From NCBI RefSeq assembly GCF_018070045.1, contig NZ_JAGPYK010000041.1, positions 1 to 49,953 on the forward strand: DNA of 49,953 bases, in the 5' to 3' direction. The DNA is from Micromonospora sp. U21. GTDB taxonomy: Bacteria > Actinomycetota > Actinomycetes > Mycobacteriales > Micromonosporaceae. The notes beneath the pieces were generated by a model. That model was given only the letters and a program-made list of their open reading frames with translations, did not search any database and was not told where the DNA came from. Of the stretch, positions 24,578 through 32,197 are shown one piece after another. Numbering within the stretch: position 1 is the first letter of the stretch; every line of letters begins with the position of its first letter. The position numbers were made by a program, and so were the translations under genes.

Positions 24578-25231
24578 ATGTCCAGTGATCCGGATCGGAT
24601 CCGGCGGGAGATCGAGACCACCCGCGACGAGTTGAGCTACGACGTCGACGCACTGGCCGACAAGGTCAACCCGCGTCGGATCGCGGGTGAGCGGGTCGGG
24701 CAGGCCCGTGGCGCGTTCACCCGAGCGAAGGAGAAGGTGATGGGCAGCTCGAGCCACATGGGCCAGGAGGCCAGCCAGCGGATGTCGAACGTCGCCGGCT
24801 CGCTACGTGGCGAGACCCGGTCGTTCGGACAGCAGTCCCGGGGGGCCATGGGCTCCGTGCGGGACGAGGCGCGCTCACTCGGGCGGCAGTCCCGGGAGCA
24901 GGCGCAGGGCAACCCGCTGGCCGCCGGGGTGGTCGCCTTCGGTGTCGGGCTGCTGGCCGCCTCGCTGCTCCCGCCGAGCGGGCGGGAGAGGCAACTCGCC
25001 GGCCGCGCGCGGGGCATGGTGAGTGAGCACTCCGACCAGCTGCGTGGGCAGGCGAGCCAGATCGGCCACCAGATGCAGGACAACCTCCGGGAGCCCGCGC
25101 AGCAGGCGGCGCAGTCGGTGCGGTCCACCGCCGAGCAGGGGGTGTCCGCGGTACGCGACCAGGGCCGCTCGGCTGCCGGGCAGATGCAGGGGCAGGCGCA
25201 TGCGGCCGCCGACGACCTCCGGCAGCGCTGA
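24578..25231 (+). CDS. DUF3618-domain membrane protein, 217 aa
   Basis: The N-terminus S-S-D-P-D-R-I-R-R-E-I-E-T-T-R-D-E-L is the DUF3618 motif, followed by L-A-D-K-V-N-P-R-R. A hydrophobic segment lies at about 118-135 (A-A-G-V-V-A-F-G-V-G-L-L-A-A-S). The remainder is helical repeats rich in Gln, Ser and Arg. ATG 24578 is preceded by GGGAGGGAAGAG. DUF3618 proteins typically neighbour holin-like proteins in actinobacteria; function unknown. Confidence 0.85.
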   Translation: MSSDPDRIRREIETTRDELSYDVDALADKVNPRRIAGERVGQARGAFTRAKEKVMGSSSHMGQEASQRMSNVAGSLRGETRSFGQQSRGAMGSVRDEARSLGRQSREQAQGNPLAAGVVAFGVGLLAASLLPPSGRERQLAGRARGMVSEHSDQLRGQASQIGHQMQDNLREPAQQAAQSVRSTAEQGVSAVRDQGRSAAGQMQGQAHAAADDLRQR

Positions 25232-25247
25232 CCCGGCCGGGCGGCGG

Positions 25248-25274
25248 GGCTGGCGCCGATGATGCGGGTACGCT
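25248..25274 (+). promoter_or_regulatory. overlapping SigB-like and -10 promoter candidate
   Basis: GGCT-N14-GGGTAC (25248-25271) fits the GNNT-N14-16-GGGTAC stress consensus. TACGCT (25269-25274) fits TANNNT and ends 8 nt before GTG 25283. Either would give a leaderless transcript starting near 25283. Confidence 0.35.
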
Positions 25275-25282
25275 CCGCGTCC

Positions 25283-26089
25283 GTGCCAGCCCCGGGCCGG
25301 CTGGTCAACGAGGACCTGGTCTTCCGGTTCGGCCCGCTGGTCGGCGTTCTGGACGGCGCGACCGTGCCGGAGGGCTTCGACACCGGCTGCGTGCACGGGC
25401 CGGAGTGGTATGTCCGGCATCTTGCCGCGCGGATCGGCATGGCCGAGGCGGCACGCCCGTCGGCCAGGCTGACCAGCAACCTGGCCGCGGCCATTCTCGC
25501 CGTTCGCGCCGACCATGGCGGGCAGTGCGACCTTGATCATCCGGGTACCCCGTCCAGCACGGTCTGCCTGCTGCGTGAGTGCGGCGACAAGGTGGACTAC
25601 CTGGTGCTCTGCGACAGCCCGCTGGTGTTGGACACCGGCCAGGTCAGCGTCGTGACCGACGACCGGCTGGAGGCGTCGGTGGCCGAGCTGCGCCGGACGG
25701 TCGCCACCGTGCCGGCTGGCGCGGACCCGGTGACCCGCTTCCGGCACGCCGTGGGCGTCCAGCGGGAACGGATGAACCGCACGCACGGCTACTGGGTGGC
25801 GGCGGCCGACCCGGACGCGGCCTTCCACGCGGTGACCGGGGCGTTGCCCCTGCGAGGGCCGGCCGCGGTGCGCCGGGCGGCGCTGCTCAGCGACGGCGCG
25901 TCCAGCGCTGTCGACCAGTTCGGTTTGACCGACTGGGCGGGGCTGCTGGACATGCTGAGCGCCGAGGGCCCCGGCGCGTTGCTCGACCGGGTTCGGGAGG
26001 CCGAGCGCGACCACCCCGACCGGTTGCGCCGGCACAAGCCGACCGACGACGCCTCGGTGGTGTTCTGCGAGTTCGGGCCGGCGACCTGA
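25283..26089 (+). CDS. PP2C-like phosphatase-fold protein, 268 aa
   Basis: The layout follows PPM/PP2C phosphatases: N-E-D-L-V-F near the start, V-G-V-L-D-G-A-T-V as the metal-binding Asp-Gly, and D-D-A-S-V-V-F near the C-terminus for the second metal site. The intermediate A-A-L-L-S-D-G-A-S-S fits the D-G/S-D-G strand. The classical T/S-x-x-G motifs are weaker, so activity is uncertain. GTG 25283 is chosen because of the promoter-like box 8 nt upstream; ATG 25259 is an alternative. Between the DUF3618 and GNAT genes. Confidence 0.65.
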   Translation: MPAPGRLVNEDLVFRFGPLVGVLDGATVPEGFDTGCVHGPEWYVRHLAARIGMAEAARPSARLTSNLAAAILAVRADHGGQCDLDHPGTPSSTVCLLRECGDKVDYLVLCDSPLVLDTGQVSVVTDDRLEASVAELRRTVATVPAGADPVTRFRHAVGVQRERMNRTHGYWVAAADPDAAFHAVTGALPLRGPAAVRRAALLSDGASSAVDQFGLTDWAGLLDMLSAEGPGALLDRVREAERDHPDRLRRHKPTDDASVVFCEFGPAT

Positions 26090-26188
26090 GGGCACCGCGA
26101 CTCGGCCGGGGTGGCAACAGAGCGTGAGGTGGAACGCTCAGCGGTCCGACCGGTCGGTACCGGTAGCCGGACCGCCAGTGGATGCCCA

Positions 26189-26740
26189 ATGGGGTGGACT
26201 TCGACCGATGAGGGCGGCAGACTGCGGCACGTGGCGGGTGCGGTCCGGTTGGAGCCGGTGGATGAGCAGAACCTGGAGCCGTTGCTCTCCGTAGCGGCTG
26301 CCGAGGCCGAGCCGGGTGACGTGATGCCTCCGGTCGAGGCCCCCGCCGGCTGGTCGCTCGCCCGCCGGGAGGCGTTCCGGGACTTTCACCGGGCGAGCTT
26401 CGACGGCCTGGACGGCCCGACCCGTTCCCAGATGTACGCGATCCTCGTCGGTGGCGAGGTGGTGGGGATGGTTCGGATGACACGCTGTGACGAGCCCGGC
26501 ACAGTCGAGGCCGGGATGTGGCTCGGCCGCTCGGCACGCGGGCAGGGGGTCGGCGCGACCGCCCTGCGCGAGTTGCTGAACGCCGCCGCCCGGGCGGGCA
26601 TGCGGGTCGTGGTGGCGGAGACCACCGCGGACAACGTCGGCGCGGTCGGCGTACTGAAGAAGTGCGGTGCAAAATTGCACGAGGATGGCGGAAAGGTCCG
26701 CGCCGAAATCTGCCTTGATTCGACGCCTCCAGCGCTCTGA
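26189..26740 (+). CDS. GNAT-family N-acetyltransferase, 183 aa
   Basis: The acetyl-CoA site A-R-G-Q-G-V-G-A-T-A-L (motif A) follows the strand V-E-A-G-M-W-L-G, and motif B is V-V-V-A-E-T-T-A-D-N-V-G-A-V-G-V. The conserved N-V/L-G-A asparagine follows the usual pattern. Substrate unknown. The start is uncertain: ATG 26189 is used; GTG 26231 would give a shorter protein beginning directly at the fold, and neither has a clear ribosome site. The terminal third-position GC is lower near the 3' end than in neighbours. Confidence 0.8.
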   Translation: MGWTSTDEGGRLRHVAGAVRLEPVDEQNLEPLLSVAAAEAEPGDVMPPVEAPAGWSLARREAFRDFHRASFDGLDGPTRSQMYAILVGGEVVGMVRMTRCDEPGTVEAGMWLGRSARGQGVGATALRELLNAAARAGMRVVVAETTADNVGAVGVLKKCGAKLHEDGGKVRAEICLDSTPPAL

Positions 26741-26867
26741 AGCGATTCTGAGGGTTCGTCTTCTCTGTCGTTCCCCCTGGTGGTTGCCGCCTGGATGTCC
26801 GTATTGGGGCGTCCATTCCCGCGTTTCCTGATGACGTTCGCCGACGCGGACGGAAATTGTCGGAATG

Positions 26868-26892
26868 GTTTCGGCGGAATGGGGCCGGGTAC
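26868..26892 (+). promoter_or_regulatory. SigB-type promoter of the gas vesicle operon
   Basis: GTTT-N15-GGGTAC matches the GNNT-N14-16-GGGTA(C/T) stress-sigma consensus of Streptomyces exactly. It lies 120 bp before the first gvp gene, in a 272-bp region (26741-27012) otherwise without recognisable genes. Confidence 0.55.
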
Positions 26893-27012
26893 TGCCCGCC
26901 GGGTCCGCAGATACGGGACGCCTGATCGAAGGCATGCTTCGCGCTATTCCCCGGTAGCCCTTCTCTGGCCCATCGGCAGGCGTCCGGACCTCCGGGGAAC
27001 GAAGGAGAACCG

Positions 27013-27453
27013 ATGAAAACCGGAACACGAATCGGGCTGGCGGTGGGCTTCGGCTACCTGCTGGGCCGCCGCCGCAAGCTGCGTACCGCACTCACCCTCG
27101 CCGCCGCCGTCGCCGCCGGTCGGGCCAGCCGGACCCCCGGCGGGCTGCTGAAGCGAGGCAGCGACGTGCTGCACTCGTCCCCCCAACTGAGCAACCTGAG
27201 CCGGCTCGGCGGGCCACTGGTGAACGCGGGCCGGGCTGCCGCCACCGCGGCGGCCGGCAGCGGCGTCGACGCGCTCACCGGTCGGCTGCGCGGCTCGGCG
27301 GAGGCGCTGCGCAGCCGTTCCGGAGACCGGAGTGGTACTGGCGACAACGACACGGGCCGCGGCGAAAGGGGCCGCGGCGACGACACGGGCCGCGAAACGG
27401 CGAACCAGACCGACCGGGACGACGCGTCGGCCGGGCAGCGGCGGGGGCGTTGA
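27013..27453 (+). CDS. gas vesicle cluster protein, GvpY-like, 146 aa
   Basis: This small membrane-anchored protein has a hydrophobic N-terminal segment (G-L-A-V-G-F-G-Y-L-L-G and L-T-L-A-A-A-V-A-A-G) separated by a basic R-R-R-K-L-R stretch. Its tail is low-complexity and rich in Arg, Gly, Asp and Thr. It starts the gas vesicle operon, with GAAGGAGAACC before the ATG. Its position immediately before an SRPBCC protein matches the gvpY-gvpZ pair of Streptomyces clusters; the family call is based on context. Confidence 0.65.
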   Translation: MKTGTRIGLAVGFGYLLGRRRKLRTALTLAAAVAAGRASRTPGGLLKRGSDVLHSSPQLSNLSRLGGPLVNAGRAAATAAAGSGVDALTGRLRGSAEALRSRSGDRSGTGDNDTGRGERGRGDDTGRETANQTDRDDASAGQRRGR

Positions 27454-27455
27454 CC

Positions 27456-28670
27456 ATGGCGGCGAATACGAACCCGGGCGGACTCGGTGACAAGGTCCGC
27501 GGCCAGTTGGCCGACGAGGTGCGCAACCTGGCCGAGGCGATCGGCGAGCGGGCGACGACGGCGGTGACCGAGCGGATCACCGGCGCGACCGACCGGCTCA
27601 GTGAGTACGCGCGCCAGGGTGGCGGACCAGGCCTGATCGCCGCCGCCACCGGCGCGCAGAAGCTCGCCGAGGGTGGCTCGCCGATGAAGGCGATGGTGCA
27701 TGCCGGGATGGCTGGCGGTAAGGAGAAGGTGATGTCGGCTCTCGGCCGCGCGGGCGGAAAGGGCGGCGGCAAGGGCGGCAGGAAGAAGGTGACCAACATC
27801 GTCGAGACGATCGAGGTCGGCGTGCCGGTGCGGGCCGCGTACAACCAGTGGACGCAGTTCGGCGATTTCCCGAGCTTCATGAAGAAGGTCGAGAACGTCG
27901 ACACCGATTCGGACGAGAAGCTGACCTGGAAGGCGCAGGTCTTCTGGTCGCATCGGACGTGGGAGTCGACCATCGTCCGGCAGGTGCCGGACAAGCTCAT
28001 CCACTGGCGGTCCAAGGGTGAGAAGGGCTCGGTCGACGGCACCGTCAGCTTCCACGAGATCACCCCGGACCTGACCCGCATCCTGGTGGTGCTGGAGTAC
28101 CACCCGCAGGGTCTCTTCGAGCACACCGGCAACCTGTGGCGCGCCCAGGGCCGGCGGGTGCGGCTGGAGCTGAAGCACTTCGTCCGGCACGTGATGACCG
28201 AGGTGGCGCTCGACCCGGACCAGGTCGAGGGCTGGCGCGGCGAGATCCGCGACTCCCAGGTGGTCAACGACCACGAGACGGCCCTGCGCGAGGAGCGTGA
28301 ACGGGACCAGCGCGGCCCGGAGCGGCGCGGCGGGGCTGGCCCCGAGACCGACGAGCTTGCAGAGCAGGAGCCGAGCGGGGAGGAGCCGCCGCGACGACGG
28401 CCCGCCGGGCGGCTGCGCCAGCGGCCACCCCGCCGGCCGGCCGAGCCGGAGTACGACGAGGAGTACGACGCATACGGGGACGGCTACGACGAGGGGTACG
28501 CGGACGAACCCGATGAGGAACCGCCGCCGGCACCGCGTCGCCGTGCTCCCGAGCGGGCACGCCGCGCGCAGCCGCGCGGGGAGCCGCAGCGGCCCCGTCC
28601 ACCGCTCCGGCGTGGACCGGAACCGCCGCGCCGGCCCGTGGTGCGCCGCCGCCGGGAGGAGGACGAGTGA
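27456..28670 (+). CDS. SRPBCC-domain gas vesicle protein, GvpZ-like, 404 aa
   Basis: An N-terminal helical region (1-110) is followed by a basic Gly/Lys linker and a START-like SRPBCC domain (about 112-240). The domain includes V-G-V-P-V-R-A-A-Y-N-Q-W-T-Q-F-G-D-F-P-S-F and F-W-S-H-R-T-W-E-S-T. After about residue 275 comes a long polyampholyte tail rich in Arg, Pro, Glu, Asp and Tyr. The SRPBCC part could bind a hydrophobic ligand or lipid during vesicle assembly; the tail is probably disordered. ATG 27456 follows the gvpY stop; stop overlaps gvpA start (GTGA). Confidence 0.8.
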   Translation: MAANTNPGGLGDKVRGQLADEVRNLAEAIGERATTAVTERITGATDRLSEYARQGGGPGLIAAATGAQKLAEGGSPMKAMVHAGMAGGKEKVMSALGRAGGKGGGKGGRKKVTNIVETIEVGVPVRAAYNQWTQFGDFPSFMKKVENVDTDSDEKLTWKAQVFWSHRTWESTIVRQVPDKLIHWRSKGEKGSVDGTVSFHEITPDLTRILVVLEYHPQGLFEHTGNLWRAQGRRVRLELKHFVRHVMTEVALDPDQVEGWRGEIRDSQVVNDHETALREERERDQRGPERRGGAGPETDELAEQEPSGEEPPRRRPAGRLRQRPPRRPAEPEYDEEYDAYGDGYDEGYADEPDEEPPPAPRRRAPERARRAQPRGEPQRPRPPLRRGPEPPRRPVVRRRREEDE

Positions 28671-29017
28671 CGCTCGTGTCCGACGAGGGCGGTGCCGGCG
28701 GAGGCCTGGAACGGGTGGGCTCCGCCGGCGGGCTCGCCGACGTGGTGGAGACCGTGCTCGACAAGGGCGTGGTGATCGACGCGCAGGTGACCGTCGGGGT
28801 CATCGGCATTCCCCTGGTGGAGATCAACGCTCGCGTGGTGGTGGCGAGCATCGAGACGTACCTGCGGTTCGCCGAGGCGGTCGACCGGCTGGACCTCGCT
28901 CCGGAGGAGGGTGAAGGGCTGGCCGGCCTAGTCGGCGGCGTCACCGGCTCGGTGCGGGACGTCACCGGCTCCGTCGGGGATGTCGCCGGCAACGTGCGGG
29001 ACCTCGGGAGGAGCTGA
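28667..29017 (+). CDS. gvpA: gas vesicle structural protein GvpA-like, 116 aa
   Basis: The conserved core lies at residues ~23-75: L-A-D-V-V-E-T-V-L-D-K-G-V-V-I-D-A, then I-G-I-P-L-V-E-I-N-A-R-V-V-V-A-S-I-E-T-Y-L-R-F-A-E-A. This is the two-helix, two-strand unit that forms the gas vesicle wall. The N-terminus is Gly-rich. The C-terminus carries three imperfect seven-residue repeats of the type G-S-V-R-D-V-T, not part of the core. It is the most GvpA-like of three paralogs here. GTG start overlaps the gvpZ stop by 4 bp. Confidence 0.85.
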   Translation: MTLVSDEGGAGGGLERVGSAGGLADVVETVLDKGVVIDAQVTVGVIGIPLVEINARVVVASIETYLRFAEAVDRLDLAPEEGEGLAGLVGGVTGSVRDVTGSVGDVAGNVRDLGRS

Positions 29018-29018
29018 G

Positions 29019-29774
29019 ATGGCGGACGAGACGGGACTGTTCATCTACGGCCTGGTGCCGGCCGACGTGGAGGCGACTCCCGACGCCGCCGGGGTGGGCG
29101 AACCACCCGGCGAGGTGACGGTGATCAGGCACGCTGACCTCGGGGCCCTGGTCAGTGAGGTGCCGTTGGACGCGCCGCTGGGCCGGTCGGCGGACCTGCG
29201 GGCGTACCAGGAACTGCTGGACGGGACGGCGGCGGTGGCGCCGGTGCTGCCGGTGCGGTTCGGCACCGTGGTCACCGGGCCGGCCGCGGTGGTCGACCTG
29301 CTCCGGCCGCACCACGACCGGTTCGCCGCGGCGCTCGCCGAGTTGGAGGGCCGGGTGCAGTACGTCGTGCACGGTCGCTTCGACGAGCGGACACTGCTGC
29401 GCGGGGTGCTCGACGAGAATCCGACCGCCGCCGGGCTCGCCGAGCAGGTACGCGGCCAGCCCGAGGCGGCCAGCCGCGAGCCACGGATCCGGCTCGGGGA
29501 GCTGATCAGCCAGGCGGTGGAGCTGCGCCGCGAGGCGGAGAACCGGCGGCTGCTGGACGTCACGGCCGAGTACGTCGTGTCCGCGCAGCTGCGCCCTCCC
29601 AGCCACGAGCTCGACGCGGCGCACCTGGCCCTGCTGGTGGACACCGACCGGGAGGTCGCTCTCGTCGACGCCCTGGAGGAGTACGCGCAGCACCGCCGGG
29701 GTCTGCTGCGGCTGCGGTTGCTCGGCCCGCTCGCCCCGTACGACTTCGTCGGTGCGCACCAACTGGCGGGCTGA
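29019..29774 (+). CDS. gvpF: gas vesicle protein GvpF (GvpL/F family), 251 aa
   Basis: The N-terminal ferredoxin-like unit begins L-F-I-Y-G-L-V-P-A-D and contains G-A-L-V-S-E-V-P; the middle has P-V-L-P-V-R-F-G-T-V, the hallmark of GvpF/L. The C-terminus ends L-R-L-L-G-P-L-A-P-Y-D-F, again family-typical. GvpF/L proteins bind GvpA before or during assembly. It has a strong GGGAGGAG site and lies one base after the gvpA stop. Confidence 0.9.
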   Translation: MADETGLFIYGLVPADVEATPDAAGVGEPPGEVTVIRHADLGALVSEVPLDAPLGRSADLRAYQELLDGTAAVAPVLPVRFGTVVTGPAAVVDLLRPHHDRFAAALAELEGRVQYVVHGRFDERTLLRGVLDENPTAAGLAEQVRGQPEAASREPRIRLGELISQAVELRREAENRRLLDVTAEYVVSAQLRPPSHELDAAHLALLVDTDREVALVDALEEYAQHRRGLLRLRLLGPLAPYDFVGAHQLAG

Positions 29775-29777
29775 CCG

Positions 29778-30101
29778 GTGGACCTGCTCTGGGCGCTGCT
29801 GACCCTGCCGTACGCGCCGGTGCGCGGCCTGACCGCGGTGGTGGCGGTGGTCGCCCGGGAGGCCGAGTCGCGGCAGCGGAACCCGGTCAACGTCCGGCGC
29901 GAGCTGGAGGAGTTGGACGCGGCGGCAGCCGCCGGTGAGCTGAGCGCCGAGGAACGCGACCGGGCCGAGCAGCAGGTGTTGGACCGGCTGACCGGGGGCC
30001 AGGGCCGGGCTGCTGCGCGGACCCGCCCGGCCCGGCGTGGCCCGGCACGCGAGGGAGGTGCGCGCAATGACCGACGAAGACGTCCGGGCTCGACGGCGTG
30101 A
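29778..30101 (+). CDS. gvpG: gas vesicle protein GvpG, 107 aa
   Basis: The protein begins M-D-L-L-W-A-L-L-T-L-P-Y-A-P-V-R-G, a GvpG signature, followed by an amphipathic helix with R-R-E-L-E-E-L-D and L-S-A-E-E-R-D-R-A-E. The basic tail (residues 72-107) overlaps the gvpO start by 35 bp in another frame and may be partly dispensable. An assembly factor thought to work with GvpF. Confidence 0.88.
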   Translation: MDLLWALLTLPYAPVRGLTAVVAVVAREAESRQRNPVNVRRELEELDAAAAAGELSAEERDRAEQQVLDRLTGGQGRAAARTRPARRGPAREGGARNDRRRRPGSTA

Positions 30102-30399
30102 CCCGACCGCCGAGGACTATCCCGACGAGGAGTACGTGGAGCCGGTGACGGCCGCCGAGGCGGCCCGGGCGGGGCTGCGGCAGCTCGTCGAGCTGACCGG
30201 CCGGGAACCGTCCGGAACCACGTCGCTGGAGGCCACCGAGGACGGCTGGCTGGTCGGGGTGGAGCTGGTGGAGGCGCATCGCATCCCCGCCTCCGTCGAT
30301 CTGCTCGGCCTCTACGAGGTGGAGCTGGACATCGAGGGTGGGCTGCTCGGCTACCGACGGGTGCGGCGCTACCAGCGCGGGAAGGGTGAGGTGGGCTGA
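30067..30399 (+). CDS. gvpO: gas vesicle protein GvpO, 110 aa
   Basis: An acidic disordered N-terminus (1-30) is followed by A-A-R-A-G-L-R-Q-L-V-E-L-T-G, then W-L-V-G-V-E-L-V-E-A-H-R-I-P and Y-E-V-E-L-D-I-E-G-G-L-L-G-Y-R-R-V-R-R-Y, the conserved GvpO core. In other actinomycetes gvpO usually leads the cluster; here it is sixth. ATG 30067 lies within gvpG. Confidence 0.88.
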   Translation: MTDEDVRARRRDPTAEDYPDEEYVEPVTAAEAARAGLRQLVELTGREPSGTTSLEATEDGWLVGVELVEAHRIPASVDLLGLYEVELDIEGGLLGYRRVRRYQRGKGEVG

Positions 30400-30400
30400 A

Positions 30401-30784
30401 ATGACCGCTGCGCAGCCGCCATCGGTGGTGCAGAACTCCGGCCAGGTCCTGCCCGCCGGCCACGAGCCGGCCAACCTGGGCGACATCCTGGAGCGGGTGC
30501 TCGACCGCGGCATCGTGATCGCCGGTGACATCCGGGTCAGCCTGCTCGACATCGAGCTGCTGACGCTGAAACTGCGGCTGGTCATCGCGTCGGTCGACAC
30601 CGCGCGGCAGATCGGCATCGACTGGTGGGAGCACGACCCGTGGCTCAGCTCGCGGGCCCGGCCCCCGTTGGAGCCGGGACCGCGTGACCCGGAGCAGGTC
30701 GAGGCGCAGCGCCGACCCCGGGTGGCGGCCCGGGCGCGCCGCCGGGACGCCGAACTGGAGGAGTGGAATGAGTTCGACGGCTGA
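30401..30784 (+). CDS. gvpJ: gas vesicle protein GvpJ (GvpA family), 127 aa
   Basis: The GvpA/J core is residues ~25-65: L-G-D-I-L-E-R-V-L-D-R-G-I-V-I-A-G-D-I-R-V-S, then L-K-L-R-L-V-I-A-S-V-D-T-A. The following I-G-I-D-W-W-E-H-D-P-W-L-S is typical of GvpJ rather than the structural GvpA. The C-terminal third is Arg/Pro/Glu-rich. Minor component thought to act at vesicle tips or nucleation. It starts one base after gvpO. Confidence 0.85.
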   Translation: MTAAQPPSVVQNSGQVLPAGHEPANLGDILERVLDRGIVIAGDIRVSLLDIELLTLKLRLVIASVDTARQIGIDWWEHDPWLSSRARPPLEPGPRDPEQVEAQRRPRVAARARRRDAELEEWNEFDG

Positions 30785-31595
30785 GGTAGCCGCTGACCGG
30801 CCCGTCCCGACCGCCGGGGCCTGGCTGCACGCCGTGGTCCGGGACGTCGATCCGGCGGAGCTGGCCGCGATCGCCGGGATGGACGGCGCTCCGGTCCGGG
30901 CGGTGTCCGCCTCCGGCCTGGTCGCCGTGGTCAGCACCGCGCCGCTGGACGAGTACGGCGAGCAGCCGCTGCGCCGCAACCTGGAGGACCTGGCGTGGCT
31001 GGAGCGGGCGGCCCGGGCGCACCACGGCGTGGTCGAGGCGCTGGCTCGTCGGGGGCCGGTGGTGCCGGCCCGGCTCGCCACCGTGCACACCGACGACGAA
31101 CGCGTGGCCGGGTCACTCGTCGCGCGCAGGGCCGAGCTGGTCGCCACGCTGGACCGTCTCACCGGACGCGGCGAGTGGGGTGTGAAGGGTTACTTGGTCC
31201 CGGGCGTGGCCACCGCGAGCGCCGAACCCGCCGGGGCCGGCGGCGTGGGGACGGCGTACCTGCGGCGACGGCGGGCGCAGTTGACCGCCCGGGAGGTGGG
31301 CCAGCAGGTGGCGAGCGCGGCGGCGGACGCGGTGCACGCCGCGCTGTGCGAGCTGGCCGTGGCGGGCCGGCGGCACGCGCCGCAGGACCGGCGGCTCTCC
31401 GGGGCGTCCACCCCGATGGTGCTCAACGGGGCGTACCTGGTGGACCTCGCGGCGCTGCCCGGCTTCACCGACCTCGTCGGCGCGTTGCGCAGCCGGCATC
31501 CGGAGATCCGGCTGGAGCTGACCGGGCCGTGGCCGGCGTACTCCTTCGTCGCGGAACGGCCGGAGCCGGCGCTCACCGTGCGGGAGTCGTGGTGA
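30768..31595 (+). CDS. gvpL: gas vesicle protein GvpL (GvpL/F family), 275 aa
   Basis: A second GvpL/F paralog: A-W-L-H-A-V-V-R-D-V opens the first domain, P-V-V-P-A-R-L-A-T-V is the central motif, and L-T-G-P-W-P-A-Y-S-F-V ends the fold. It is longer than gvpF and has an additional G-V-K-G-Y-L-V-P segment. It overlaps gvpJ by 17 bp and gvpS by 4 bp. Confidence 0.88.
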   Translation: MSSTAEVAADRPVPTAGAWLHAVVRDVDPAELAAIAGMDGAPVRAVSASGLVAVVSTAPLDEYGEQPLRRNLEDLAWLERAARAHHGVVEALARRGPVVPARLATVHTDDERVAGSLVARRAELVATLDRLTGRGEWGVKGYLVPGVATASAEPAGAGGVGTAYLRRRRAQLTAREVGQQVASAAADAVHAALCELAVAGRRHAPQDRRLSGASTPMVLNGAYLVDLAALPGFTDLVGALRSRHPEIRLELTGPWPAYSFVAERPEPALTVRESW

Positions 31596-31804
31596 CGTCC
31601 GCGCTCGCGCCGAGCAGCGCGGACGATCCGCTGGCCTACCGGCCGGTCGCCCTGGTGGACCTGCTCGACCGGGTGCTCGCCACCGGGGTCGTGATCAGCG
31701 GCGACCTCACCCTGGCCATCGCCGACGTGGACCTTGTCCGGATCTCGTTGCGCGCGCTGGTCGCCTCGGTCGGCGCGCTGCCCCCGCCGGAGCACGTCGG
31801 ATGA
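31592..31804 (+). CDS. gvpS: gas vesicle protein GvpS (GvpA family), 70 aa
   Basis: This is a minimal GvpA-like core: A-L-V-D-L-L-D-R-V-L-A-T-G-V-V-I-S-G-D-L-T-L, then R-I-S-L-R-A-L-V-A-S-V-G. It is the shortest of three GvpA paralogs in the operon. GTG start overlaps the gvpL stop; the stop overlaps the gvpK ATG (ATGA). Confidence 0.83.
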   Translation: MTSALAPSSADDPLAYRPVALVDLLDRVLATGVVISGDLTLAIADVDLVRISLRALVASVGALPPPEHVG

Positions 31805-32154
31805 CCGGGCGGGACGAGGCAGCGGAGCTGGCCGCCGCGCTGGGCGGGGAGTCGTGGCAGCCGCCCCGGGTCACGCCGCTGGACCGCCGGATTGCGGTGG
31901 ACCGCGACTCGGTCGAGCGAGGGCTGGCCAGCCTGGTGCTCACGATCGTCGAGTTGCTCCGTCAGCTGATGGAGCGGCAGGCGCTGCGCCGGGTCGACGT
32001 CGGTGACCTGACCGAGGAGCAGGTCGAGCGGATCGGGGTGACGCTGATGGCGCTGGAGGAGCAGATGACCGGGCTGCGCGAGCACTTCGGCCTGGCCCCG
32101 GAGGACCTCAATCTGGACCTCGGCCCACTCGGTCCGCTGCTCCCCACCGACTGA
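31801..32154 (+). CDS. gvpK: gas vesicle protein GvpK, 117 aa
   Basis: GvpK signature: R-I-A-V-D-R-D-S-V-E-R-G-L-A-S-L-V-L-T-I-V-E-L-L-R-Q, with M-E-R-Q-A-L-R-R and F-G-L-A-P-E-D-L-N-L-D-L-G-P-L. It is the last gene of the operon, as in other actinobacterial clusters. Confidence 0.92.
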   Translation: MTGRDEAAELAAALGGESWQPPRVTPLDRRIAVDRDSVERGLASLVLTIVELLRQLMERQALRRVDVGDLTEEQVERIGVTLMALEEQMTGLREHFGLAPEDLNLDLGPLGPLLPTD

Positions 32155-32192
32155 CGGCCGACGGCAACCCCCGGAGGGGCCGCCGCCGACCG
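32155..32192. terminator. bidirectional hairpin between convergent genes
   Basis: An imperfect 17-bp stem runs from 32155 to 32171 (ending ACCCC) and pairs with 32176-32192 (starting GGGGCC), with loop CGGA. It directly follows the gvpK stop and ends 6 bp before the stop of the convergent gene at 32198. Confidence 0.55.
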
Positions 32193-32197
32193 GTGGA

